26,110 bases of DNA. Source: a virus. Positions 1-8,323 of the stretch are shown piece by piece (the first letter of the stretch is position 1; every line of letters begins with the position of its first letter). A program made the translations under genes and the position numbers. Where the stretch lies: IMG/VR virus record IMGVR_UViG_3300009418_000102, positions 1-26,110 of that record. The stretch is one strand, 5' to 3'. The notes beneath the pieces are model-generated. The model did not search any database. It was given only the letters and a program-made list of their open reading frames with translations, and was not told the DNA's origin.

Positions 1-1
1 A

Positions 2-172
2 TCAAATGATTGGATAGCTTATTACGCTAGATACTTTATACACACATATCCAGACTACAAAGGATTCTTTAGAACTAAACCATTGAAACATGAGAGGGGA
101 AATCAGCATGGGATTATTCAACAAAAAGAAGAAGAAAACCGTCTTAAAGCCGAACAAAGATACAACCGTTAA
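2..172 (+). CDS. 3' end of an unidentified gene (partial)
   Basis: An open frame enters from the left edge and runs 56 codons to a TAA. The visible C-terminus starts with aromatic residues (NDWIAYYARYFIHTYPDYKG) and turns into a charged, probably helical tail (KEEENRLKAEQRYNR), which looks like real protein. I do not recognise the family. It overlaps the next frame by 65 bases, which is long for two real genes, so one of the two may be wrong. It probably belongs to a plus-strand group ending in the GIY-YIG nuclease. Confidence 0.4.
   Translation, partial: SNDWIAYYARYFIHTYPDYKGFFRTKPLKHERGNQHGIIQQKEEENRLKAEQRYNR
92..100 (+). promoter_or_regulatory. Strong ribosome binding site for the 108 start
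   Basis: GAGAGGGGA lies 7 bases before the ATG at 108. It is the best Shine-Dalgarno match on the left end of the window. It favours 108, rather than the GTG at 199, as the true start of the nuclease reading unit. Confidence 0.55.
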
Positions 173-233
173 TTTACCTGTAGGATTAGAAAAAAAAAGT
201 GTTGAGCAGAAACACGAAAAAGAAAACCCTTGA
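108..233 (+). CDS. 41-codon basic ORF, possible true N-terminus of the GIY-YIG nuclease
   Basis: The frame starts MGLFNKKKKKTVLKPNKD, is Lys-rich, and has a strong ribosome binding site 7 bases upstream. It ends at TGA 231-233, overlapping the GIY-YIG frame by 35 bases. A run of nine A residues (190-198) sits just before the nuclease frame opens. One base fewer in that run would join the two frames as ...GLEKKVLSRNTKKKTLEI, giving a single protein of about 255 aa. It may therefore be either a separate small gene or the displaced N-terminus of the nuclease. I recognise no domain in it. Confidence 0.45.
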   Translation: MGLFNKKKKKTVLKPNKDTTVNLPVGLEKKSVEQKHEKENP

Positions 234-873
234 GATAATAGATTCGGGTGTCTACATTTTGATACTTGAAGGTGTTATTGTTTATGTGGGGGAAAGCATG
301 AGTGTTTATTCCAGAATAGGTGCTCATGTTAAAGATACGAAAAAAAGGTTCGACACTGTGCGAATACTTCCTTGTTTAGAACATAGACGTAGGTATTGGG
401 AAGCAATCCTTATAGATAGGTATCAACCAATCTTTAACAGCAAAGGCAAAGATAAAGCAACTAACAAACGTCACATTTTTGAACTGTCGCAGATAAGGAA
501 AGGGCAACAAAAAAGAGTGCAAAAATGTGATAACTGTAAGCAAAATGAAAGTGGAATAGTTAATTTTACGCAAGGTGGCACTATGAGTTTAGGCATAAAT
601 AATGTTTTTTCTTCAGCACCAACAACTACTACGGTTACGAGTGCGGGTCAAGTAACACTAGAAACAGTACCAGCATCTAATGATGTGTATGTACAGCTTG
701 CACAGGAGGAAGAACTGGAACTAAAAAGGCACAAGAAGGAAGTTGCTTGGGATGATTCTGTTGGTTATGTAGAGAAGTTAAATAACTCTTTAGATGTCTC
801 GTTTAAATTATCTAATCCTTACTCGAACCAGTATTCGATCTTGGGACACCGCTTTTCAAAAAAGTCTAAATAA
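199..873 (+). CDS. GIY-YIG family endonuclease
   Basis: The N-terminal ~80 residues carry the GIY-YIG nuclease pattern: G17-V18-Y19, Y29-V30-G31, catalytic-type Arg at R39, metal-binding-type Glu at E68 in the YWEAILIDRYQPIFN block, and Asn at N80. The family cuts DNA through a metal-dependent active site and includes homing and repair nucleases. After a CxxC pair (CDNC, about residue 110) the C-terminal half is Thr/Ser-rich and then charged, and I do not recognise it. The first in-frame starts are GTG at 199 and TTG at 202, with only a distant AGGA upstream, so initiation here is doubtful (see the 108 ORF and the A9 run). A palindrome follows 6 bases after the stop. Freestanding phage GIY-YIG enzymes are often mobile, but nothing here shows mobility. 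Confidence 0.85.
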   Translation: MLSRNTKKKTLEIIDSGVYILILEGVIVYVGESMSVYSRIGAHVKDTKKRFDTVRILPCLEHRRRYWEAILIDRYQPIFNSKGKDKATNKRHIFELSQIRKGQQKRVQKCDNCKQNESGIVNFTQGGTMSLGINNVFSSAPTTTTVTSAGQVTLETVPASNDVYVQLAQEEELELKRHKKEVAWDDSVGYVEKLNNSLDVSFKLSNPYSNQYSILGHRFSKKSK

Positions 874-879
874 GAAAAA

Positions 880-899
880 AATGTTTCACATGAAACATT
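880..899. promoter_or_regulatory. parS-like palindrome
   Basis: A 20-bp interrupted palindrome has arms AATGTTTCA and TGAAACATT around CA. Its core, TGTTTCACATGAAACA (882-897), differs at one base from TGTTTCACGTGAAACA, the bacterial chromosomal parS type bound by ParB. It lies 6 bases after the nuclease stop codon. No T run follows it, so a simple terminator is less likely, though a stem-loop could still form. No ParA or ParB gene is in the window, so any ParB would come from the host or the rest of the genome. Confidence 0.5.
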
Positions 900-1180
900 A
901 CCTACTCGATAGGTTATTTACCTATTGCTACATTACTTCAACCGGTAGTTTTTAGCCCGGCTGCCCGGCAGCGTGCTACTTGTTACGGATATATTGATTT
1001 ATACGTTGATTTAACAACACCAACTTTTGGTGAATTTAGCTGCTGCTTACCATCTCAGTTTTTTTTTTACGGATTTATGCTCTGAAACCCTTATAAATCA
1101 ACAAAGTTATCTCGCCTACTGCGGTGTTATTGTACCTGTAGTATTTGCAATACCGCTATAGTGCAATGTATGATTAATAA
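900..1180. other. Gene-free stretch rich in inverted repeats
   Basis: I see no convincing coding frame on either strand. Stem-capable repeats include ATAGGT/ACCTAT (909-925, 5-base loop), GCTGC/GCAGC (960-972) in a locally GC-rich patch, CACCAA/TTGGTG (1018-1032), GTATT/AATAC (1141-1153) nested inside GCGGT/ACCGC (1121-1156), and a T10 run at 1059-1068. It could be a structured RNA, an origin or an operator region. I found no tRNA shape or clear promoter. Confidence 0.45.
994..1102. repeat. Three copies of TTGATTTA, two direct and one inverted
   Basis: TTGATTTATA (994-1003) and GTTGATTTA (1005-1013) are direct copies 12 bases apart. TATAAATCAAC (1092-1102) is an inverted copy that pairs 10 bases with the first or 9 with the second. 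TTACGGAT also occurs twice (983 and 1067). The spacing of about one helical turn between the direct copies resembles binding-site iterons, though AT-rich DNA produces such matches by chance. Confidence 0.3.
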
Positions 1181-1324
1181 ATGGTACAAAAAGTATATGG
1201 TTTCACAGCAAGAGAAAAGAAAGGACGAAAGAAAACCTCTATAGGTAGAGGCAATGTGAGTAGGTCAACGATGAATAAGGCAAAAAAACGAGGACTAAAG
1301 CTATATAGAGGTCAGGGTCGTTAA
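1181..1324 (+). CDS. 47-aa basic protein ending YRGQGR
   Basis: An ATG at 1181 opens 47 codons: MVQKVYGFTAREKKGRKK at the start, a Lys/Arg-rich middle, and LKLYRGQGR at the end. I recall tiny basic proteins with a YRGQGR-type tail from uncultured marine phages; their function is unknown, and nucleic-acid binding is a guess from charge. No good ribosome binding site precedes the start. The stop codon TAA (1322-1324) lies inside the 26-bp palindrome that also carries the stop of the convergent giant gene. Its composition matches the Lys-rich genes at the other end of the window. Confidence 0.6.
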   Translation: MVQKVYGFTAREKKGRKKTSIGRGNVSRSTMNKAKKRGLKLYRGQGR

Positions 1325-1346
1325 GTATTGAACGTTCAATACTTAA
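1321..1346. repeat. 26-bp perfect palindrome, copy 1, between convergent genes
   Basis: The half-site TTAAGTATTGAAC is followed directly by its exact reverse complement. The same 26 bases recur at 11315-11340. Each edge reads TTAA outward, so the palindrome supplies the TAA stop of the plus-strand 47-aa gene (1322-1324) and of the minus-strand giant gene (1345-1343). It is likely a bidirectional 3'-end stem-loop, although it lacks a following T run. A protein-binding or recombination site is the alternative. Confidence 0.75.
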
Positions 1347-4300
1347 ATTGCCCCTCTTATATCTTCAAACAACCCTTCTTCAAGTTTCATTCTTCTTTTC
1401 CCTATTCCTTGTAATATAAAGTTTCTAGTGCCTTGTATTTTGGTAAGTTTTTTTGTTTTTTCTTCTGGAGTTATTGTTTCGTTATTCAGTATTCTGGTTT
1501 CTTCAAGTCTAGTTTCAGAAAGAAGTTTAGATATATCTTCTAAATCTTTTGATAAAAGTTCTAATGTTTGCATGTATTCAAATCTGTACTCATTTGATAA
1601 GTTATAAGCAAATTGATCTCCACCTTCTACTATTCTTTTTTCCATTTCTTTCATGCTTTTAAAAAGATTGTCTGTAGTTTCTTTTAATGAATAAAATTCA
1701 TTTTCTAACCCTCTACCTTCTGGTTTTATGGTTAAAGCACCAACTAAAGGTTTTTCATCCGTTCTCATTGCTTGACGATCAGGCATATCAAGAAATTCTC
1801 GACTAAATGAATCAGTAGCATTAGCTACCCAGTTGCCTATTGTTCCTGTGTAACCTTTCCAAAGATTATCTAAATAAAGTGCAGAAACGCCTAACTCTTC
1901 GCCTAATTCTTTCCATAAATTGTTTGTACTTGGTCTATATTGCAATTCTGGGTCTAAATCTTTCATGTAATAAGGCACAACAGGTTGTCCTGTGTAAAAA
2001 TCAAAATTAGTTAAGTTTTCTAACGGTGCATTAATAAAAGTTGCTTGTCTTGGGTCAATAGCCAAAGATATTCCTATTCTTCTAGCCATACCACTTAACA
2101 TCTCTTTAAAGGTTTCATTATCATTGTTGTATCTTAAAATTCTTTCAGGAACAGTTTTAGTAAATATACCCACTTCAAACGGAATAGGAATTCCTATTGT
2201 TTGTCCAAATAATTTTTTAGTAAAAGGAAGAATGTAATAGTTATCTCTCATTTCTTCAGATGCTTCTTTGTATTCATCGGTGTCTTTAACTAACATAAAA
2301 TAAAGAGGAGTTAGAGAGGCTAACATTCCCATTCTTAAAGCAAACTTTCTTCTTCTTAATGATTTACTGTCTCCAGCTTGTCCGTATTTACCTGTAGCAC
2401 CTCTATAGAAAACATCTACACCTTGCATTCTTGGATTTTGAAAAGGTATGACTGTTGATAAAAACTGCATTAAAGGATTCTTTCCTTTCCTAGTGAAGTT
2501 TAAAACTTCCATTGCTTGAAACACTGCCTCTGCTTCGTTGCCTGTTCTTTTTAAAATATCTTCATATACTGCCAATCTTGTCGCAGCATCAGAAGATATT
2601 GTGCCGTCACCTAACATATTCCATACACCTTTTATTAAATCAAATGGTTGCATTGCTATATTTTGTACGGACGTTCTATTTTTTATTCCTGCTTGTTCGT
2701 AAGCACTTTTAATTAATTTTTGTGAATTATCAATATCTCTTACTACGGTATCATATCCAGAAGTTACTCCAGCTCTTCTCATTTTAGAAACACCTTCTGG
2801 AATAATATCTATGTTTGAATAAGGCAATTTTGCAGCAATCATTCCTGCCCAAACTTTACCCCAATTTTTTAATGAAGTAGCAAGAGGAATAAAGTTACCA
2901 CCTAATATAGTTTGTGCAGAAATAGAATCTCTTAAAACTTGTCTTATCCAAAAATCAGGAGTTCTTGTTATAAGAGCACTTAACGCTTCTTTTGGAACAG
3001 CAGTTAATCTACTCATAACACCACCAAAAGAAATACTTCCACCTTCAAAATTTTGAAATGCTTCATATAATTGAACATCATCAACTCTAAATGCTTTAGT
3101 TTTACCACCTATTCTGACTTTAACTATATTTAAGCCTGTCGAATTTAATGGAACTTGTTCTGCAAACCCTGCATCAAGCATGTCTCTTACTACACGGTTA
3201 GCAGCTACATTTTTCATTCCTAATGTTATGGCTGCTCTTAAATTGTCACCTATACCTGTAATTGGATCAACAATATCTTTATCTGCACTACCTTTAGCTT
3301 TCACAAATATATTTTTACCCAACCCTAAACCTTTAAATATTTTTGGTCCTTTTGTTAATTGATTGCCGTTTTGATCTACCCCAATCATTCTATAAAAAGG
3401 AAAATAATCAGCATGTGCTGTCCATTGTTGGGCAGTATTTACATCAAGAACTCCTGTATCAACTAAGAACTTAACAACGTGTGCATCCCACCTGTCATAA
3501 GCATCTGACATTTCTTGTAATTCAGGATATTTTTTAAGAGCATCTACAGCATCTTTTCTGTCTTGTGCAGTTGTTTTAACTGGTTTACCTTCTGCATCAA
3601 AACGTTTTTCACGTTTAGCAATACGCACTGCTTGAAACGCCCACATTAATTGCGGATTTTCAAAAGCTGGTGCTAAAAATTTTAAAGGAGGTTGTACTGG
3701 TTGCCCGTCTACAGGAGATACGGTTTCAGTGCGAACATAACCTTTTTCATCGTAAACAGGAACACCTTCTACAAAAGACGACCTAAATACTTCTCCTGAT
3801 CTATCAGATAGCATTAAAGCACTTATTGCCGAAATATCAGCAGTAAGCATTTCTTCTTTCATTCCTCTTGCTTTAGCTGCTTGTACGCCTAATGTTTGAA
3901 ATCTTGCGTATTTATCAACAAGTTGTTCTCTTATAGCATCTTCTGAAGCATAACCAGAAGCAGTTTCTAAAATAATTCTTCCCATACTTGGAGCAGAATC
4001 AAATTGATCTCTTATGGTTATTTTTTCAATTAAAGCATCTGTTTTATCATCTAATTTAGTTCCAGCATTTTTTAAAGAATGTTTAGATTTAAGATTATTA
4101 GGAATAACTTGAGAGTCAGGTTGTCTTAATTCAGATATATAAGCTGCTCTTATAGCATCTGGCGATGCGTTTAAATTAAATTTAGCAACTAATCCTGCGG
4201 ATGTAAGTCTTTCATTAAGACTTTTAACACCTTCAATAGCTTCTTCTATAGTTACTTCTTCTTCGGATGTAAAACTCTGTGAAGCCTCTTCGCTGCTTTC

Positions 4301-7300
4301 TCTGAGTATTCGTCTGACATCATTTCCTCTTCCTCCGAAAACATCGGTAGGGAGAATCCCAGTGTCTTGTCTGATTGTTTCTTGATTTTGTTCGCCATTA
4401 TTATCTATCCAAGCATATCCGTCTGTATTGTATTTTACCCTATGAAAAGTATCTATAGGAGTGTTTTTTACTTCTTCTATGTAAGAAGTAGGTACAAGTC
4501 TTCCTGTTTTAGCAAAACGTTTATACATTCTTTCTAAAGCAGTTTTATAATCTGTATCAATAAACACAGTTTTTACGTCATAATCTGATTCTTTTAATTC
4601 TTGAATTAAAGATTGTATTTCTTTACGTTTTGACAAACCGCCAACTCTAGGTAAAAGCATATTTTTGCCTTGATCCATAAGGTCTCTTCTAACTTCAGAA
4701 GTAATTAATCTTGATTCTGTATGAACAGCGTTAGCACCTACACCGCCTTTATATTCTGGTATTATTTTTTTAATGTCATCGCTATCTACAATAGCTAAAT
4801 TATTTTCTTTAGCTAATATTTCAGAATAATAAGATTTACCCGATGCTGTTGCTCCTAAAACTATCCATGCTTGTTTGTTATTAGGCACATCATTGTTAGA
4901 ATAACTTTCTGCTTTTTTAATACTTTCTGCAATAGCCTTACGAATACCATTAACTGATTTATTATTAATAACAAACTTTCTATTGTTTATGTATGCTTTA
5001 TTTAAAAACCAATCTTCACCAAATTTGTTTAAATATTGATCAGAAGTAGGTTGTATTTCAGCCATTCTACTCATGCCTTCCATTAAAGCTGGATGGTCAG
5101 CTAATTCAATAACGTCTACTCCTTGATTCATTAACTCCAGTAAATCTTCTTTAGCATTTTTAAAAGCAATGTCATCTAAAGGTTCAGATAATTTTTGTTT
5201 TACTCCAAATGTTTCTTCTTCTAAGTGGTTTATAACAATAGGATCATCTTCAAAAAAATACAGTCTTTTGTTGTTTGTTTGATATAACCTTCTTCCTGTT
5301 ACGTCTTCTAAAACAGAATTTGTTGCAAATTTTTCTATTTCGTTTACTGCTTCTAATTTAGCTTGTTTTAAATTATTAGCATACAAACCTACGTTTGCAT
5401 CTCCTATAGCTCTTGAATCTGTTATTACCATTGAATAATTTTCACCTGCAAATCCACCCGGATCACGAAACAATTCAACATCTACATCTAATATTTTTCC
5501 TACATTTAAATTACCTTCTAAATAATCGTCTTTAACTATTTTAAAATCTCCTACTTCTTTAATTATTTTAGGTTGGAATGTTCCGGGAGTGTAAATAACT
5601 CTTTCGTTTTCTTTTGCAGATAATTTTAATTTTTTATTTAATCTTTTTTCTTGTAAAGAAGCTTGACCAACTGAATATACAGGTTTTCTATAAGTTCTTA
5701 AATTATCAGTAATTTGTTTTCCTCTTCCCGGTTTACCACCTAAAAGCTCCATTCCTTTTAAACTGTATTTAGGTTTAAGAGTTCCTAAATTAAACTTTCT
5801 TGTTACTACTCCTTTTGGTGGAGTTCTTTCTTGATAAGATACGGGTTGATTTGGTGATGTTGCTAAAGCACTAGAACCTATAAGAAGGTAATCGGTACTT
5901 GATAATGAAGGTTGTGCCCATACAGGGGGTTTTGCCCCAAACATAACGTCTTTATCAAGCATAACTTGAGGTCTATTAACGGTGTATTCAGTAATTTTTT
6001 TTCTATCTCCCAATATTTTAAAGGGCGGATTAACAAATTCATTTGCTATATTTTCAGCTTCTTCTAAATTATTGGTTGCTACTGTTCCTGATGTTGATCT
6101 GTTTAAATCTCCTACAACATACATTGAAAATGTTTCAGGATAATTTTTTGCATTTTTTAAAAACTTTTGTGTTATTTCATACAGTTGTCCTTGAGTAGTT
6201 CCAATTTCAAAATTTTCAAGAGTTCTGCCAAGTCTTCTTATAATATCTGTGTTATTAACTATATTTCTAGCAAATATAATTTCTCCAATTTGATTAATAT
6301 CGTTTCCGTATTCTCCATTTTGAGCACCACGCCAATACTCTTGAGTTAAAGTTGTAGGTCTTTGTTGAGTATCACCTAATTTAAATTTTAGATTAGGTGC
6401 GTCTTGTAAAGGTCTTTGGAACATAGGAGATTCACGATCAGCAGATTCAGAAAAATATTCATTACCTATACTGGTTTCTGACACTCTTAATATTTCAGAA
6501 AATTCATTTTCTAATATTCTATTGGTTCTAACTACTCTTGGTTCAACTTCGTAAGAACCTTGCGGTCTTCCGTATTCATCCATTCTGGTAACTTCAAAAG
6601 GTTGTTGAGTTTTACTAGTTCTTTCTCTGGTTCCTATCTCTCCAATAATAAGCTTATCGAAAACATCTTCATAAGTTTGAAACCCTAATTCATTTAATCC
6701 ATTGTTTACTGTAGAAAAGAATTTTTTTGTTCTTTCCATTAAAGCTCTTGGTTGACCAGCTAATTTTCTTTTATTGTTAATATGATCTTCAAATAACAAA
6801 GCATTAGCTTCTTCTAACAATGCTTCATTGTTTAAATTTTGATTGTCTAAAGTATTGTATCTAAATTCTATAGCTTCTAAATAAGTAGGTGTTCTACCCA
6901 AAGAATCTGTTAATATTTTTAAATTATCTTTTCCTAATAAGGTTTCTGCTGAAGCTGCATTTAATTCATTATTTCTCACAAAATTATTTAAATTATTTAT
7001 TTCTTGAATTGAAAATAAATCTAAAAATTTAGTTGCATGAAATAATTCGTGACCTAATGTTGTAGATAAATTTTCTATAACTTCTTGTTCGCTTGTTGTT
7101 CCTTCTTTTGCTTTAGCAACATTTAAAAATACTTCTGACCAAATAGGATCAAACTGACCTTCTGCTTGAGGATTAATTTGCCCTACTTTAGTTTGAATTG
7201 CATTGTCTATTTTTAAAGAAATTTCAGGCAATCCCATTTTTTTAAACTGTTCACTTAATAAACTACGAAATTTTTGTATTTCTTTTAAATCAGTTTTAGT

Positions 7301-8323
7301 TTGCGGGTTATTTTCTATAGCTGCTTGTTGTGCTCTATTTAATGACCATTCACCATTAGCATTAAATTTATATTTACTGCCTTTTTTATCTACTATTCCA
7401 GCAGATACTAAATCTTGTCTTAATCGTGTTGCAGTACGTTTATCATTAATATCATTAGGATTTAACCCTAATGCAGTAATTATGTTTGGTATGGTGGGGG
7501 AATTGCCAGAATTTAATGAGTCTACAACTTGATTGTATTCATTAAGGGTATATGGACGGGAAGAAAAGTCAGGCAAAGAAACGACTGTTCCTTCGTGTTG
7601 AGGCAGGGTATTTAAGAATGAATAAACTAATCTTTTTTGTGCGTTACTTAATTTATTAACATCAGGCTGTCCTGTTAATCTTAAAGCTAAAGATTTAAAA
7701 CCATTTGAAGTTGTATCTATATTTAAATTAAGTTTTTTACCAAGATTTTCAAACATTTTAATTGTAATGTTAGAAGGTAAATTTTTGCCAACATTTGCAT
7801 CTTGATAAAGTTTTTTAGCTTTAATATCTAATAAACGATTTATATCAGCTTCTGGCAATACTCCTTGTAAAGAAAGAACATCTATACTTGTAGCATCTTT
7901 TCCTACGGCATTAATTAATCTTTCATAAGCAGCAGAATTAACATTAGAAGATTGGTTAATGTCTTCTATATCAATTTGACCAAAATAAGGATTTAATATT
8001 TGATTGCCTAATTTGTTTGTTAGAAGACTATCTGAATTTAAACCTTGCATGGTTGCGTATTGATTTTTTAATTCTGTAGAATAAGAAGCACCGCTTATTG
8101 CATTTAATGATCCTGAAATACCAGCAGCTTCTTCTTGAGAGTCATAAATATTTCCAAACTTTTCGTTATAAGTATCAAGAATTAAAAATTTTCCTTGACC
8201 GTCTGGTTCAACAAAAAATTGATTAGGAGCAATAATATTGGCATCTGTATTAGCAGTTAAAGAAATTTTATTTGCATTTTGTTGGTATATGTCAAAAGCT
8301 TCATTGAAGTAGGAATTCCTGTG
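1343..8323 (-). CDS. Giant polyvalent internal virion protein, C-terminal part
   Basis: The frame has no ATG, GTG or TTG until the ATG at 8050 (2,235 codons from there). It stays open to 8323, and the 91 codons in between read as protein (FFVEPDGQGKFLILDTYNEK). This argues that it is the continuation of the 10080 gene after a frameshift. Numbering from the ATG at 8050, H334-E-L-F-H338 in TTLGHELFHATKF is a zinc-metallopeptidase motif. GATASGKS (1066-1073), followed by IVDSDDIKK and HTESRLITSEVRRDL, is a zeta-toxin-like P-loop kinase. Residues about 1400-2000, with ALITRTPDFWIRQVLRDS near 1690, match my recollection of LPD38 regions of phage polyvalent proteins. Such proteins are packed in virions and ejected with DNA. 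Peptidase and kinase targets are unknown. It is the last gene of the operon and ends in the palindrome. Confidence 0.85.
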   Translation of the reverse strand, partial: HRNSYFNEAFDIYQQNANKISLTANTDANIIAPNQFFVEPDGQGKFLILDTYNEKFGNIYDSQEEAAGISGSLNAISGASYSTELKNQYATMQGLNSDSLLTNKLGNQILNPYFGQIDIEDINQSSNVNSAAYERLINAVGKDATSIDVLSLQGVLPEADINRLLDIKAKKLYQDANVGKNLPSNITIKMFENLGKKLNLNIDTTSNGFKSLALRLTGQPDVNKLSNAQKRLVYSFLNTLPQHEGTVVSLPDFSSRPYTLNEYNQVVDSLNSGNSPTIPNIITALGLNPNDINDKRTATRLRQDLVSAGIVDKKGSKYKFNANGEWSLNRAQQAAIENNPQTKTDLKEIQKFRSLLSEQFKKMGLPEISLKIDNAIQTKVGQINPQAEGQFDPIWSEVFLNVAKAKEGTTSEQEVIENLSTTLGHELFHATKFLDLFSIQEINNLNNFVRNNELNAASAETLLGKDNLKILTDSLGRTPTYLEAIEFRYNTLDNQNLNNEALLEEANALLFEDHINNKRKLAGQPRALMERTKKFFSTVNNGLNELGFQTYEDVFDKLIIGEIGTRERTSKTQQPFEVTRMDEYGRPQGSYEVEPRVVRTNRILENEFSEILRVSETSIGNEYFSESADRESPMFQRPLQDAPNLKFKLGDTQQRPTTLTQEYWRGAQNGEYGNDINQIGEIIFARNIVNNTDIIRRLGRTLENFEIGTTQGQLYEITQKFLKNAKNYPETFSMYVVGDLNRSTSGTVATNNLEEAENIANEFVNPPFKILGDRKKITEYTVNRPQVMLDKDVMFGAKPPVWAQPSLSSTDYLLIGSSALATSPNQPVSYQERTPPKGVVTRKFNLGTLKPKYSLKGMELLGGKPGRGKQITDNLRTYRKPVYSVGQASLQEKRLNKKLKLSAKENERVIYTPGTFQPKIIKEVGDFKIVKDDYLEGNLNVGKILDVDVELFRDPGGFAGENYSMVITDSRAIGDANVGLYANNLKQAKLEAVNEIEKFATNSVLEDVTGRRLYQTNNKRLYFFEDDPIVINHLEEETFGVKQKLSEPLDDIAFKNAKEDLLELMNQGVDVIELADHPALMEGMSRMAEIQPTSDQYLNKFGEDWFLNKAYINNRKFVINNKSVNGIRKAIAESIKKAESYSNNDVPNNKQAWIVLGATASGKSYYSEILAKENNLAIVDSDDIKKIIPEYKGGVGANAVHTESRLITSEVRRDLMDQGKNMLLPRVGGLSKRKEIQSLIQELKESDYDVKTVFIDTDYKTALERMYKRFAKTGRLVPTSYIEEVKNTPIDTFHRVKYNTDGYAWIDNNGEQNQETIRQDTGILPTDVFGGRGNDVRRILRESSEEASQSFTSEEEVTIEEAIEGVKSLNERLTSAGLVAKFNLNASPDAIRAAYISELRQPDSQVIPNNLKSKHSLKNAGTKLDDKTDALIEKITIRDQFDSAPSMGRIILETASGYASEDAIREQLVDKYARFQTLGVQAAKARGMKEEMLTADISAISALMLSDRSGEVFRSSFVEGVPVYDEKGYVRTETVSPVDGQPVQPPLKFLAPAFENPQLMWAFQAVRIAKREKRFDAEGKPVKTTAQDRKDAVDALKKYPELQEMSDAYDRWDAHVVKFLVDTGVLDVNTAQQWTAHADYFPFYRMIGVDQNGNQLTKGPKIFKGLGLGKNIFVKAKGSADKDIVDPITGIGDNLRAAITLGMKNVAANRVVRDMLDAGFAEQVPLNSTGLNIVKVRIGGKTKAFRVDDVQLYEAFQNFEGGSISFGGVMSRLTAVPKEALSALITRTPDFWIRQVLRDSISAQTILGGNFIPLATSLKNWGKVWAGMIAAKLPYSNIDIIPEGVSKMRRAGVTSGYDTVVRDIDNSQKLIKSAYEQAGIKNRTSVQNIAMQPFDLIKGVWNMLGDGTISSDAATRLAVYEDILKRTGNEAEAVFQAMEVLNFTRKGKNPLMQFLSTVIPFQNPRMQGVDVFYRGATGKYGQAGDSKSLRRRKFALRMGMLASLTPLYFMLVKDTDEYKEASEEMRDNYYILPFTKKLFGQTIGIPIPFEVGIFTKTVPERILRYNNDNETFKEMLSGMARRIGISLAIDPRQATFINAPLENLTNFDFYTGQPVVPYYMKDLDPELQYRPSTNNLWKELGEELGVSALYLDNLWKGYTGTIGNWVANATDSFSREFLDMPDRQAMRTDEKPLVGALTIKPEGRGLENEFYSLKETTDNLFKSMKEMEKRIVEGGDQFAYNLSNEYRFEYMQTLELLSKDLEDISKLLSETRLEETRILNNETITPEEKTKKLTKIQGTRNFILQGIGKRRMKLEEGLFEDIRGAI
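8257..8323 (-). other. -1 frameshift junction between the two halves of the giant gene
   Basis: The upstream frame runs to TAA at 8259-8257, while the downstream frame opens just after a TGA at 8326-8324. Both are open for 67 bases. Moving from the first to the second needs a -1 slip, or one base missing from the sequence. Upstream codons up to DQTIYDTGIP look genuine, and NEAFDIYQQNANK in the other frame also looks genuine. Short homopolymers (CTTTTG, CAAAATG, AAAATTT) lie inside, but no canonical slippery heptamer is in phase. It may be a sequencing indel, a mutation or programmed slippage. Confidence 0.65.

Noticed and set aside
376-573. Minus-strand 65-codon hydrophobic frame
   Set aside because: It lies wholly opposite the conserved part of the GIY-YIG domain, with no start signal.
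1059-1068. T10 run as an intrinsic terminator
   Set aside because: The nearest clear hairpin (1018-1032) ends 26 bases before it, too far for an intrinsic terminator.
874-1180. tRNA gene, attachment site or CRISPR array
   Set aside because: No cloverleaf, no tRNA 3' half and no regularly spaced repeats could be found.
8262-8272. AAAATTT as a programmed -1 slippery site
   Set aside because: In the reading frame it is A AAA TTT, which does not fit XXXYYYZ re-pairing, and it comes after the stretch where the other frame already looks coding.
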